Counted from the stretch's first letter, positions 9,083-17,181 are shown. The stretch is 37,872 nucleotides of DNA from Micrococcales bacterium (GCA_002699445.1 PAAU01000003.1:1-37872); one strand, 5' to 3'. Numbers and translations: made by a program. The notes: generated by a model from the letters alone, not told the origin.

Positions 9083-9910
9083 CTAAGAGCGTTGTGGGTC
9101 GGAAATGTCGGGATCGATGTCGCCTTGGGCGGCCAACGACCCATCTTGTCCGCCGCCTGTGCCGCGCAGAATCATGGCAAAACCAACGGCTGCCAGCGAA
9201 CCGACTAGGGGACCGATCGCATAAATCCAATAGGTACTTAAGTCGCCTCCGATAAAGTTTGGGCCGAAGGTCCGGGCTGGGTTCATGGAAGCCCCGGAAA
9301 GCGAAGCCGCCCAAAGGCCCGCAAGCGCGATGTAGGAGCCGACCCCAATAGCCGCAATGATGCCGATGCTCTGTGCGCCGGAGGCTGTACCTAAGATCAC
9401 GCTCACCAGACCGAATGTGAGGATGGCTTCAGTCGCCAGAGCGGCCAAATCCGAGGTACGTTCTCCGGGGTACGAGCCACCGTTCTTTGCACTTATCGTC
9501 ACCAACCATTGCAAGAATATGGCCGCTACTGTCGCACCCAAGAGTTGGGTAACGATATATCCTGGAACTCGGCGCCAAGGAAAGTCGCCCCGGAGTGCAA
9601 AACCACAACTGACCGCGGGATTCAGATGAGCTCCCGAGACTTTCCCCATGAACATGATGATCGCCATGACCATGGCCCCCGGAGCAATCACAGCGGCAGC
9701 CTGCGGCACCGTCCCTGGATATAGCTTGCCAACCATGGCAGCTCCGCCGGCCACGAGTACCAGGAAGAAAGTGCCGACAAACTCGGAGGATAGCCTCCGC
9801 CACTCCTGATGCGGATCGGCGAAATTGTCAATCCGGAAGCGTGCTTCTTGGGACAGCTCGTCGAGGAAGTTCTCACTTTCGGCGGGTTGAGAGTTTTGGG
9901 GTGGGGTCAT
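9083..9910 (-). CDS. Aquaporin / MIP-family channel
   Basis: The 275-aa protein is a MIP-family channel with both NPA boxes: GAHLNPAVSCGF in the first half and GASMNPARTFGP in the second. Six membrane helices can be traced. An N-terminal hydrophilic extension of about 45 residues precedes the first helix (SSEFVGTFFLVLVAGGAAM). The short loop after the second NPA box looks more like a water channel than a glycerol facilitator, but selectivity is not certain from sequence alone. The ATG at 9910 is preceded on the reverse strand by the ParB-like gene, 28 bp away, so the two may be co-transcribed. It is convergent with the DUF4395 gene, six bases apart. Confidence 0.92.
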   Translation of the reverse strand: MTPPQNSQPAESENFLDELSQEARFRIDNFADPHQEWRRLSSEFVGTFFLVLVAGGAAMVGKLYPGTVPQAAAVIAPGAMVMAIIMFMGKVSGAHLNPAVSCGFALRGDFPWRRVPGYIVTQLLGATVAAIFLQWLVTISAKNGGSYPGERTSDLAALATEAILTFGLVSVILGTASGAQSIGIIAAIGVGSYIALAGLWAASLSGASMNPARTFGPNFIGGDLSTYWIYAIGPLVGSLAAVGFAMILRGTGGGQDGSLAAQGDIDPDISDPQRS

Positions 9911-9938
9911 TGTGAATCCCAGACTCGGTCGGCAATAG

Positions 9939-10355
9939 TTAGGAATTCAAATCGATGATTCTCGCGGGGATATCGGTATTTTCGTTCAGCAAGTAACTGG
10001 CACATACCCGGTGGTATCCATCAGCGATAGTGGTCGGGAGGTCCTGTCGAATGTCACCACGGATCAACAAGACGGGAGCCCAGTCGACTCCGTCGGCTGC
10101 CTTGTTTAGGTCGATTTTAACGTGGGGGTCACTACCGGTGAGTCGTGGTAATCGAGCGGCCCGCAAGATGTCTTTCGCCTTGAAGGTGACGAGTGGTGCC
10201 GTCTTGAGTCGATCGGCCAACGCACTAGCTACATTTGAGGTCGCGAGTAGCCCCAGGTAGTTAGCAGCTGCCGGATAGTCGTGGTCGTCTGGATCGTTTT
10301 TCCAATGAACGCTATCAACCTTGTTGGCTTCCTTGCTTGCATCGTCGGTGGACAT
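9939..10355 (-). CDS. ParB-like nuclease-fold small protein
   Basis: The 138-aa protein ends in a ParB/sulfiredoxin-like segment: PVLLIRGDIRQDLPTTIADGY followed by HRVCASYLL, where ParB-fold proteins carry their DGxHR nucleotide-binding motif. The N-terminal part has a hydrophilic start, then ALADRLKTAPLVTFKAKDILRAARLPRL. A strong AGGAGG lies seven bases before the ATG. No partitioning partner or parS-like array is nearby, so this is not a chromosome segregation ParB; stand-alone proteins of this kind are common and uncharacterised in actinobacteria. It lies 90 bp downstream of the DsrE-like gene and just upstream of the aquaporin gene on the same strand. Confidence 0.75.
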   Translation of the reverse strand: MSTDDASKEANKVDSVHWKNDPDDHDYPAAANYLGLLATSNVASALADRLKTAPLVTFKAKDILRAARLPRLTGSDPHVKIDLNKAADGVDWAPVLLIRGDIRQDLPTTIADGYHRVCASYLLNENTDIPARIIDLNS

Positions 10356-10445
10356 GCAAACCTCCTGGAGATTGGTGGGTGAGACTGCTATCGGTGCCGT
10401 AAATCTAGCGGCTGATGGTCTACTTCGCTCAACGCAAGGGTTCCT

Positions 10446-10808
10446 TTAGTACACCAATGCTTGCGCATCAGGTGCAGTCACTTCTGCGACGAAAGAGGTA
10501 GCACCCGATATTCCGACACCGGGTAGCAGATCTTCGACTTCCAAATCGCGTCTTGTGGCGCATTGCTGACAAATGACTAAAGTGCCGGAGGCAAGAATCA
10601 CTTGGATGAGGTCGACCAAGGGCGTAGCGTGCGGCAGGGAAAATGACTCAGCTTGCCCAGCCACAGCTAACCATGTGGCTTCTCCAGTGAGCCACATGGA
10701 GACGGATACACCTGAGGCAGCTGCGGCCGCTGCCACCGTGAAGGCTTGAGAGCAGCGTTCGGGGTCATCTGCTCCGGCAGTGGCCTTAACAATGAGAGAT
10801 CTGGTCAC
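10446..10808 (-). CDS. DsrE-like sulfur-relay family protein
   Basis: The 120-aa protein follows the DsrE/DsrF-like pattern. It opens with the strand SLIVKATAGADDPERCSQAF, then an Ala-rich helix (AFTVAAAAAASG), the strand VSMWLTGEATW, and a late cysteine motif LVICQQCATRRDL. Cysteine-bearing DsrE relatives carry persulfide sulfur; whether this one does is inference. Similar genes lie close to the nitrobindin and Fur genes in other actinobacteria, which fits here because it is divergent from the nitrobindin gene with 136 bp between the starts. The start codon is followed by a clear beta strand, and no longer reading frame exists upstream. Confidence 0.75.
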   Translation of the reverse strand: MTRSLIVKATAGADDPERCSQAFTVAAAAAASGVSVSMWLTGEATWLAVAGQAESFSLPHATPLVDLIQVILASGTLVICQQCATRRDLEVEDLLPGVGISGATSFVAEVTAPDAQALVY

Positions 10809-10944
10809 AGCACGACTCTACCGAGACAGGTACCCTTCGTACGTGGAGTTATTCTTTGAGAGCCTGTTAGTGGTCTGCTCTATAGCAATCTTATGGTTTT
10901 CGGTGTACGTCATAGTGAAACTGTTCAAAGGCCAGCGCTGACTG

Positions 10945-11463
10945 ATGGATCTGCCAGAAGAGATCTTGCCGTTGTCCTGGATGCTAGGCCGTTGGGTCGG
11001 AGTGGGAACAGGTCAATTTCCGACAATTGAAGATTTTCGATTTGGACAAGAGGTTCAGTTCAGTTGCGACGGCAGACCGTTCGTCACCTACTGGTCACGC
11101 TCCTGGGAGTTGGACGATGAGGGGAATCGGGTGCGAGCTACTGCGACGGAATCTGGATTTCTCAAGATGGGCTCGGAGCAAGCGGTCGAACTGTTGCTCA
11201 CGCACCCGATGGGCTATTCCGAGGTCTGGGAAGGAAAGCAGCAAGTCACAGCGATGGAGCAGGACCGCATCCTCGGGGCCAAGATTGAGCTGCGGACAGA
11301 CGTAGTTGCTCGCACTTCTGATGCCAAGCCCTACAGTGCAGGTCACCGCCTCTACGGCTTGGTTGATGAGGACCTGTTGTGGACATTTGATATGGCGGCT
11401 ATGGATCAGCCGCTACAGAACCACCTCGCGGCGCGGCTGCAACGGGTGGACGCAGAGGCCTAA
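10945..11463 (+). CDS. Nitrobindin-like FABP-fold heme protein
   Basis: The 172-aa protein carries the nitrobindin/FABP signature LGRWVGVGTGQFPTIEDFRFG near the N-terminus (LGRWVGVGTGQFPTI and EDFRFGQEVQF), a ten-strand beta-barrel pattern, and a histidine close to the end (QNHLAARLQRV) where nitrobindins hold their heme iron. Nitrobindins bind ferric heme and react with NO or peroxynitrite. The gene stops two bases before the fur start, so the two are almost certainly one transcription unit with ygfZ. This grouping suggests a heme, iron or nitrosative-stress role, which is inferred from context. Confidence 0.85.
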   Translation: MDLPEEILPLSWMLGRWVGVGTGQFPTIEDFRFGQEVQFSCDGRPFVTYWSRSWELDDEGNRVRATATESGFLKMGSEQAVELLLTHPMGYSEVWEGKQQVTAMEQDRILGAKIELRTDVVARTSDAKPYSAGHRLYGLVDEDLLWTFDMAAMDQPLQNHLAARLQRVDAEA

Positions 11464-11465
11464 AG

Positions 11466-11888
11466 ATGGCCGACTCCGAATGGGAAGCGGCGCTTCGTTC
11501 CCACGGTCACCGGGTGACGTCCCAGCGGCTCGCTATTTTGCGATCCATCTCGACTATGAAACACCCGACAGCGGAGTCCATTCACGAGGCGCTCGGACAG
11601 GCTGAACCGTCACTTAATTTATCCACCGTTTACCGAAATTTGGCGGTGCTACAAGAGGTAGGACTGGTCACTCATGCTCACATCGATGCTAGGGCTCCGG
11701 TCTATCACCTGGCAGCTGAACCCAGCCATATCCACCTGTCCTGTCTCGCCTGCGGTGACGTGACCAGCGTAGAACCGGAAACTGCGGGCGCGTTTGCCGA
11801 GCGGGTCGCCCTGGATACGGGTTTTGTGATTCAGCCAGGCCACTCTGCGGTCTACGGATACTGCCCTAACTGTCATCCATCTCCGTGA
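11466..11888 (+). CDS. Fur-family metal-dependent repressor
   Basis: The 140-aa protein is a complete Fur-family regulator. The winged helix includes GHRVTSQRLAILRSI and the recognition region LNLSTVYRNLAVLQEVGLV. The dimerisation half contains the metal-site pattern HIHLSCLACG and two CxxC pairs (CLAC and CPNC near the end), which hold structural zinc. Whether it senses Fe, Zn (Zur) or peroxide (PerR) cannot be decided by eye; the two CxxC pairs fit all three. It lies between the nitrobindin and ygfZ genes; its stop TGA overlaps a possible GTG of the next frame. Confidence 0.9.
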   Translation: MADSEWEAALRSHGHRVTSQRLAILRSISTMKHPTAESIHEALGQAEPSLNLSTVYRNLAVLQEVGLVTHAHIDARAPVYHLAAEPSHIHLSCLACGDVTSVEPETAGAFAERVALDTGFVIQPGHSAVYGYCPNCHPSP

Positions 11889-11926
11889 CTTTGCCCTGTT
11901 GGGGTCGAGAGGCAGATACTAGGGTT

Positions 11927-12943
11927 ATGACAGATTCGGTGCTGCCCCCAGATCATGCGTTGGACCAAGGCATTCCTTGGCACTTCGGAGATCCGTTGCG
12001 CGAACAGCGCTACTTGCTCAATGGGAGCGCGTACGCGGATTTATCTAATCGTGGTGTTGTGACGATCAGTGGAGCAGATCGACTGAGCTGGCTCAATGAC
12101 CTATCTACTGCTCTAGTTCTGGATCTCGAGCCCGGTGAACCGAGGACCTCGCTGCTTCTAGATCCGAAGGGTCATGTGGAGCATGAGTTACACGTGGTGG
12201 ACGATGGCAACACGACTTGGCTCATCACAGCTCCGGGCGTTGGGGGAAAGCTCGTCGAGTATTTGACCTCCATGCAGTTTCTGCTCCGTGTCGAAGTGTC
12301 AGATCGAACCGAAGATTGCGCGGTTATCGGCTCACTATCGGGGGAGCCCCCAGCATCAGCCTGGGCTATTTGGCGAGCGCCGGGTGAATTCAGTGGACAA
12401 GGTGTTACTCCTGCTGGATCAGATCGAGGTGGCGATCCCGGTAAGTATGTTCCGCAGCGCCCCGATATTTTTGCGGCGGTCGAGGCCATTATTCCGAGGC
12501 AGGAACTAGCACCAACCCTTGCTGAACGACCTCATCGAGCGGGAACCTGGGCGTGGGAAGCACTGCGGATCGCGGCTGCAGTCCCAAGAGCAGACGCTGA
12601 TACGGACAATCGGTCGCTGCCGCATGAGTTGGGTTGGATCGGAAGCGCAGTGCACCTAGCGAAAGGTTGCTATCGGGGGCAAGAGGCGGTGGCCCGCACG
12701 CATAATATGGGTCGACCGCCGCGGCGACTCGTGCTGCTGCATTTGGACGGCTCGGCAGAACGGCTACCTGAGCCCGGATCTCGAGTACTCGTTGACGAAA
12801 AAGATGTCGGTTGGGTGGGTAGTGCGGCGCTCCACTACGAGTTGGGTCCAATCGCGCTGGCCACGGTCAAACGTCGCACGGATCCGGCTGCGGAACTGCA
12901 AGTGTCGGGAATCGCAGCGCGCCAGGAACCAGTCGTTGTTTAA
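11927..12943 (+). CDS. ygfZ: YgfZ/GcvT folate-binding Fe-S cluster repair protein
   Basis: The 338-aa protein has the aminomethyltransferase-like YgfZ fold and the diagnostic KGCYRGQEAVART motif with Cys248 (K246-G-C-Y-x-G-Q-E). YgfZ proteins bind tetrahydrofolate and help assemble or repair Fe-S clusters. Early conserved features are IPWHFGDPLREQRYLL and ISGADRLSWLNDLST. The ATG at 11927 is preferred because homologous proteins begin shortly before the PWHFGDP motif; a GTG at 11885 that overlaps the fur stop is the alternative and would add 14 residues. The position as third gene of the nitrobindin-fur unit supports an iron-sulfur role. Confidence 0.9.
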   Translation: MTDSVLPPDHALDQGIPWHFGDPLREQRYLLNGSAYADLSNRGVVTISGADRLSWLNDLSTALVLDLEPGEPRTSLLLDPKGHVEHELHVVDDGNTTWLITAPGVGGKLVEYLTSMQFLLRVEVSDRTEDCAVIGSLSGEPPASAWAIWRAPGEFSGQGVTPAGSDRGGDPGKYVPQRPDIFAAVEAIIPRQELAPTLAERPHRAGTWAWEALRIAAAVPRADADTDNRSLPHELGWIGSAVHLAKGCYRGQEAVARTHNMGRPPRRLVLLHLDGSAERLPEPGSRVLVDEKDVGWVGSAALHYELGPIALATVKRRTDPAAELQVSGIAARQEPVVV

Positions 12944-12953
12944 CGGTCGCCGT

Positions 12954-14279
12954 TCAGCGCCCGAATAGGCGTCGCTTGGGGGGCGGTTGCGGGCGCTTGT
13001 GCGGAACGGGCGGAGCGTTTTGCTGAGTTGGGGTATCGGAATTTTGGGGGTCTTGAACAGAATGCAGTTCACCCAGCAGGTCAGGATTCATAGCCGGTTC
13101 AGTTCCACCCACCGGGCGCGAGATCTGGACGGGTGGTGGAGTAGCCGTCGGCGGTGGGGCGTCCGTGGGGATCGGATCGGATTTTTCTGACGACTGTTGG
13201 CCGTGAGACAGGCTAGTCAGCAGTGACGCCGCGTCTTTGTGATCAGATGGGCTCCCCACGATGTGGTGCTGGGGAACGTCTTCGGGGTCAGACAGATCGG
13301 CTCCGTCAGGCAAAGTTGGCGCCAACTCGGTGGCCATCTGGCGCAATTCAGGGTCGGGAGCCGGCGGTTTCGTTCGTCCCTGTGCCGGATTTGGGTGTCC
13401 ACTCCTGATATCTGCTGGTCGAAAAGCACCACTGATTCGTTCAAATGCAGGTTTCTCGCCTTCAGTCGTTTCCGTGGTGGGAGCGGTTGGGGGTGGGAGG
13501 TCCATGATTTCGGAGGCGGACTCCTTTGACTCAACGGGTTCACTGTTCTCTTGTGGAAACGGCGTAGTTAGCAGGCCCTCGTCGGAAGTGGATGTAGTTT
13601 GCCCAGTCGGCGCCACGATCTCCACGGCGCCGTCAGCTACCAACTGGTCCAGCAGAGTCGAGATTTCCTGAATAGTCAGACCAAGGTGGTCGGCTATTTG
13701 AATCGGCCGACGATGTCCGTCGCTCGCTGACATCAATGACTGATAAATCGTTGATGTGACTGAGTCGTGGGACCGCGCCGACACGGCGAGATCTGCGATC
13801 TCGGGTCGAATTCGGTGGGTATCCGTTTGCGCAGACGCAGCAACATCGTGGAGATCTATCAGTAGTGGGCTCAAACGCTGGGTGCGACCTGGGTGGAATC
13901 GGCTTTCGCGGAAGCCAGCATCTTGAATCTGATGCATTTGTTCCGCTGCGGTCGCTAGGAGGTAGTCACTGAGGAACGTTTCCGGTGCCAAATTCTCGGC
14001 GAGAATGACATCGATCAGTCGCGTTCCAGGAACTTCTCTCGCGGTAGCGAGGGCTTTGGCTATTGTCCGGGAATCGAGGATACCGAAGGACACCAATCGC
14101 TGAGCCAATAGTGGTCGTCGAGCGGGTGCCGATACACCTGTCAACTGGCCATCGCGAATCCACAACCAGCTGTGATCTCCATTAGGGCTGACGATTACTA
14201 ACTGTCCGGTTGCTTCTTGAGTCGCGAAATCAAACGCTTGCTCGAGCCAGGGTGCACGCTGATGATGAAGGTCAGGCAT
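12954..14279 (-). CDS. PATAN/DUF4388-like N-terminal domain protein with long Pro-rich tail
   Basis: The 441-aa protein has an N-terminal domain (about 1-130) that resembles DUF4388/PATAN: ATGQLVIVSPNGDHSWLWI followed by RDGQLTGVSAPARRPLLAQRL, the pattern of a strand, an 'input' strand and a helix. A helical segment follows to about residue 240, including LGLTIQEISTLLDQLVADGAVEI, a small winged-helix-like turn. From about 240 to the end it is Pro/Thr/Glu-rich and of low complexity, ending in a basic PPPKRRLFGR. GGGAGG precedes the ATG. DUF4388 proteins often join two-component or gliding signalling systems, but no such partner is seen here. The function is unknown and the domain call is only moderate. 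It is convergent with ygfZ, 10 bp apart. Confidence 0.6.
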   Translation of the reverse strand: MPDLHHQRAPWLEQAFDFATQEATGQLVIVSPNGDHSWLWIRDGQLTGVSAPARRPLLAQRLVSFGILDSRTIAKALATAREVPGTRLIDVILAENLAPETFLSDYLLATAAEQMHQIQDAGFRESRFHPGRTQRLSPLLIDLHDVAASAQTDTHRIRPEIADLAVSARSHDSVTSTIYQSLMSASDGHRRPIQIADHLGLTIQEISTLLDQLVADGAVEIVAPTGQTTSTSDEGLLTTPFPQENSEPVESKESASEIMDLPPPTAPTTETTEGEKPAFERISGAFRPADIRSGHPNPAQGRTKPPAPDPELRQMATELAPTLPDGADLSDPEDVPQHHIVGSPSDHKDAASLLTSLSHGQQSSEKSDPIPTDAPPPTATPPPVQISRPVGGTEPAMNPDLLGELHSVQDPQNSDTPTQQNAPPVPHKRPQPPPKRRLFGR

Positions 14280-14611
14280 CGAGTTCCTCCCGTCCGCAAG
14301 AGGTAGACCGGCGGTCTCCGGCGCCCTTCCAGTAGTGAACGATTAGTTATTCGCCCTTAAATGCACAATGGGGGAGAAGTGTCTCGGACGCAAGGGGTTC
14401 AGCGAATTCGCGTAGTATCCCCGACACCAGGGACGTTAGGTTTACTGCGCGAAACCTGTCACGTAAGCAGTCGATGCCCAACAAACGGTCTGCTACCTGG
14501 GTGCCTTCACCTCCGGGATTTGGGGATGAGGGGCATGGTGACGCACAATGGAATATCCACGGTTGGGGTTGATGGGAACCGAGGATTCTGAAAGACAATC
14601 AGGGAGAAAGA
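14280..14611. other. Intergenic stretch between divergent genes, no clear gene
   Basis: These 332 bp separate two divergent genes. Short frames exist on both strands, but they have no ribosome site and no recognisable domains, and their codon use is unlike the neighbours. The stretch must hold two promoters, one for each side, yet I could not point to convincing -35 and -10 boxes. The ribosome site GGGAGAAAG for the Lys-rich protein starts at about 14602. Confidence 0.5.
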
Positions 14612-15055
14612 ATGACTGCCACCAGCAAGGCTGGATCAAAGACCACGGCGCGTAAGGCTGCACCGAAGGCCAGTACCAAGACCACGGCGCGTAAGGCTGC
14701 ACCGAAGGCCAGTACCAAGACCACGGCGCGTAAGGCTGCACCGAAGGCCAGCACTGCCGCCAATGGCGGCAGCAGTGTCGCTGCTGTCGATAGCGGAGTT
14801 CGGGTGTGGTTCGAACGACTTTCAGATTTCGAGTTGCCGAGTATCGATCTCGACAACTTGGAACTGCCGACGATCGAGCTGCCTCAGGTAACAATTCCCA
14901 ACCGCGATGATGTCCGGCTAACCGTCGTTCGGGTGCTCGATGACATCCAAGATGCCGTCATGACAGCGCCGACGAAGGCACAAGACATTGTCGTTGATTT
15001 GCGTGAATCGTTGACTAAGTCAGTCGTGTTGGTACGCGAGGCTGTTGGTCTATAA
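14612..15055 (+). CDS. Lys/Ala-rich repeat protein at the hbhA position (histone H1-like)
   Basis: The 147-aa protein begins with a basic, low-complexity segment made of three 13-residue units KTTARKAAPKAST (residues 10-48). After a Gly/Ser-rich hinge comes an acidic, hydrophobic C-terminal half with ELPSIDLDNLELPTIELP and a helix to the end (VRVLDDIQDAV, SLTKSVVLVREAVGL). Basic KAAP repeats occur in mycobacterial heparin-binding hemagglutinin (HbhA) and in histone H1-like and HU-tail proteins. DUF2516 follows, as it does hbhA in mycobacteria, so this may be the positional equivalent. In HbhA, however, the Lys-rich part is at the C-terminus, whereas here it is at the N-terminus. DNA or polyanion binding is inferred. 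A perfect hairpin follows the stop. Confidence 0.8.
   Translation: MTATSKAGSKTTARKAAPKASTKTTARKAAPKASTKTTARKAAPKASTAANGGSSVAAVDSGVRVWFERLSDFELPSIDLDNLELPTIELPQVTIPNRDDVRLTVVRVLDDIQDAVMTAPTKAQDIVVDLRESLTKSVVLVREAVGL
14639..14755 (+). repeat. Three tandem 39-bp in-frame coding repeats
   Basis: Units lie at 14639-14677, 14678-14716 and 14717-14755, each encoding KTTARKAAPKAST. The first two are identical at every base; the third differs only in the last two codons (AGCACT in place of AGTACC). Near identity at synonymous positions points to recent duplication, so copy number may vary between strains. Confidence 0.95.
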
Positions 15056-15067
15056 GCAAATCTTTCG

Positions 15068-15115
15068 CTGCCCGCGACCTGCGCCGTCTGGTGTGGATCG
15101 CGGGCAGTTGTGTTT
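15068..15115 (+). terminator. Rho-independent-type terminator after the Lys-rich gene
   Basis: CTGCCCGCGA (15068-15077) pairs perfectly with TCGCGGGCAG (15098-15107), a ten-bp GC-rich stem with a 20-base loop, followed by TTGTGTTT. It starts 13 bp after the stop at 15055 and separates this gene from DUF2516. Confidence 0.8.
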
Positions 15116-15177
15116 CGCCGTCCCTGCGCGTTGCGCCTCGCCAGGTACGCTAGGAACCTCACCGTTGGAGGGTTTTC

Positions 15178-15459
15178 GTGTTGTTTTCCGGGCTGCAGGG
15201 CCTCATCGAAATATCGCTGTTTGTGATCTTTGCTGGACTCAAGCTCTGGGCCTTTATCGATTGTGTTCGTCGACCGCAGCAAGCGTTTCCAGCTGTAGGC
15301 AGGCAGTCCAAACTGCTATGGGTGATCTTGACGGGTATTGCTGCTCTGGTTCAGCTCGCTTTCTGGGACCCGATCTTCCTACTCAATATCGCTGGAATCG
15401 TGGTCGCTTTGATTTACCTGTTCGATATACGCATCAAGATCACTGAGATAACGCGGTAG
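15178..15459 (+). CDS. DUF2516 small membrane protein
   Basis: The 93-aa protein is a DUF2516 member, a short actinobacterial membrane protein. It has hydrophobic segments at about 5-26 (LIEISLFVIFAGLKLWAFI), 46-64 (LLWVILTGIAALVQLAF) and 66-84 (IFLLNIAGIVVALIYLF), joined by the family-typical DCVRRPQQAFPAVGRQSK loop. The start is GTG at 15178 with TTGGAGG just upstream. The function of the family is unknown. It follows the Lys-rich gene, which matches the hbhA-DUF2516 order in mycobacteria. Confidence 0.85.
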   Translation: MLFSGLQGLIEISLFVIFAGLKLWAFIDCVRRPQQAFPAVGRQSKLLWVILTGIAALVQLAFWDPIFLLNIAGIVVALIYLFDIRIKITEITR

Positions 15460-15500
15460 TCCGAAGGTCGGCACCGCCGCGGATCATCTTCTTTTCTGCC

Positions 15501-17144
15501 TTAACCAAGTAGTAGGTCGTCCGCATCGACGATGGAGTAGGCGTACCCCTGTTCTGCTAAGAAACGTTGACGTTTTGCGGCGAAATCAGCGTCGACGGTC
15601 TCGCGAGTCACGATCGTGTAGAAGTGAGCAGTTCGGCCATCGGACTTGGGTCGAAGCACCCGGCCGAGTCGTTGGGCCTCCTCTTGGCGTGAGCCAAAGG
15701 TTCCGGAGATTTGGATAGCTACCGTAGCTTCCGGCAAGTCCACCGAAAAGTTTGCGACCTTGGACACCACTAGGACATTCACATCACCTTCGCGAAAGGC
15801 TCCAAAGAGTCGCTCTCGTTCCTTGACGGGCGTCTTGCCGGTAACGAGCGGAACGTCCAGTTGGCTCGCGAGTTCCTCGAGTTGATCGAGGTACTGACCG
15901 ATAATGAGGACTTGTTCACCGTCATGTCGATCAAGTAACACCCGGACGACGCGAACCTTATCCGGGGCGTGTGCTGCGAGCCGATACCGATCATCAAACT
16001 CAGCCATTGCGTATACGGTGCGATCAGTATCTGAGAGAGACACACGTACTTCGGTGCAGTCTGCTGGTGCGATCCACCCTTGGGCCTCTATTTCACGCCA
16101 AGGAGCGTCATAACGTTTCGGTCCGATCAGGCTGAAGACATCCTTTTCCCGACCGTCTTCTCTAATCAATGTGGCGGTCAGCCCGAGACGGCGACGCGCC
16201 TGAATGTCTGCTGTGAACCGAAATACTGGCGCCGGCAGGAGGTGTACTTCGTCGTAAACGATGAGGCCCCAGTCCCGCGCATCAAAAAGGTCAAGGTGAG
16301 GGTACTCGCCATTGCGTCGGGTCGTAAGGACCTGATAGGTGGCGATGGTCACTGGACGGACTTGTTTGCGAGCCCCGGAGTACTCGCCGATCTCCTCTTC
16401 AGTAAGCGAAGTACGCCGTAGAAGTTCTGCCTTCCATTGCCGCGCTGCGACGGTATTAGTAACCAGGATGAGGGTTGTCGCGCCTAGCTCCGCCATAGCG
16501 GCCGCTCCGACTATCGTCTTTCCGGAGCCGCAAGGGAGAACAACTACGCCTGAACCCCCAGCAAGAAAACCCGACACTGCCTGCTGCTGGTAGTCCCGAA
16601 TTTCCCAGTCTTCGGTGCGGAGATCGATATTATGACTCTCTCCATCAACGTATCCAGCCCGGTCCTCGGCGGGCCAACCCAGAGCAATGAGGACTTGCTT
16701 GAGGCGACCACGCTCGCTGGGATGCACCTTGACCGTTCCACTGTCAATCTGATCGCCAACGAGGGGTTGAACCTTCTTACTGCGCAGTACTTCCGTCAGG
16801 ATTGTAGGTTCAGCAGTGCTGAGGACTAATCCGTGAGCTGGGTGACTGTCGATGGAGATACGACCGTAACGGGCCATAGTCTCTGCCACGCCCACCAGTA
16901 AGCCGTGGGCTACTGGAAACCTACTGAAGCGAATGAGTACATCGACGACCTGTTCCGCGTCGTAACCAGCCGCTCCTGCGTTCCATAGGCCCAGATCGGT
17001 GATCCGGTAGGTATGGATATGTTCGGGGGAGCGCTCCAGCTCTGCGAAAGGAGCGATCTCGTTACGGCATTCCTGGAATTGCTCGTGATCCACTTCGAGA
17101 AGTAGGGTCTTGTCGCTTTGAACGATGAGTGGGCCTTCGGTCAT
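15501..17144 (-). CDS. Bacterial XPB DNA repair helicase
   Basis: The 547-aa protein is a superfamily 2 helicase of the bacterial XPB/ERCC3 type. From the N-terminus: a damage-recognition-like domain starting MTEGPLIVQSDKTLLLEVDH; helicase domain 1 with Walker A VLPCGSGKT (about 201-209), IVYDEVHLLPAP (motif II, DEVH) and GLTATLIRED (motif III); and helicase domain 2 with LVVSKVANFSVDLPEA and the arginine-finger motif QRLGRVLRPK. Such enzymes unwind DNA 3' to 5' in repair. I chose the ATG at 17144; an ATG at 17162 would add six residues. The helicase-associated protein lies just upstream on the same strand, a conserved actinobacterial pairing. Confidence 0.93.
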   Translation of the reverse strand: MTEGPLIVQSDKTLLLEVDHEQFQECRNEIAPFAELERSPEHIHTYRITDLGLWNAGAAGYDAEQVVDVLIRFSRFPVAHGLLVGVAETMARYGRISIDSHPAHGLVLSTAEPTILTEVLRSKKVQPLVGDQIDSGTVKVHPSERGRLKQVLIALGWPAEDRAGYVDGESHNIDLRTEDWEIRDYQQQAVSGFLAGGSGVVVLPCGSGKTIVGAAAMAELGATTLILVTNTVAARQWKAELLRRTSLTEEEIGEYSGARKQVRPVTIATYQVLTTRRNGEYPHLDLFDARDWGLIVYDEVHLLPAPVFRFTADIQARRRLGLTATLIREDGREKDVFSLIGPKRYDAPWREIEAQGWIAPADCTEVRVSLSDTDRTVYAMAEFDDRYRLAAHAPDKVRVVRVLLDRHDGEQVLIIGQYLDQLEELASQLDVPLVTGKTPVKERERLFGAFREGDVNVLVVSKVANFSVDLPEATVAIQISGTFGSRQEEAQRLGRVLRPKSDGRTAHFYTIVTRETVDADFAAKRQRFLAEQGYAYSIVDADDLLLG

Positions 17145-17181
17145 CCGACCATTGTCTCTCATTCACGAAGTTGCGCAGACA

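Noticed and set aside
9939-10355. ParB-like protein as part of a plasmid or partition system
   Set aside because: No ParA, parS-like repeats or replication gene nearby; small stand-alone proteins of this type are chromosomal.
14347-14598. Reverse-strand ORF of 83 residues upstream of the PATAN-like gene
   Set aside because: No ribosome site, poor start choice and no domain; codon use differs from neighbours. Only its second half looks faintly protein-like.
14493-14894. Reverse-strand ORF with repeated Trp/Tyr/Pro units
   Set aside because: It is the antisense shadow of the 39-bp repeats in the Lys-rich gene.
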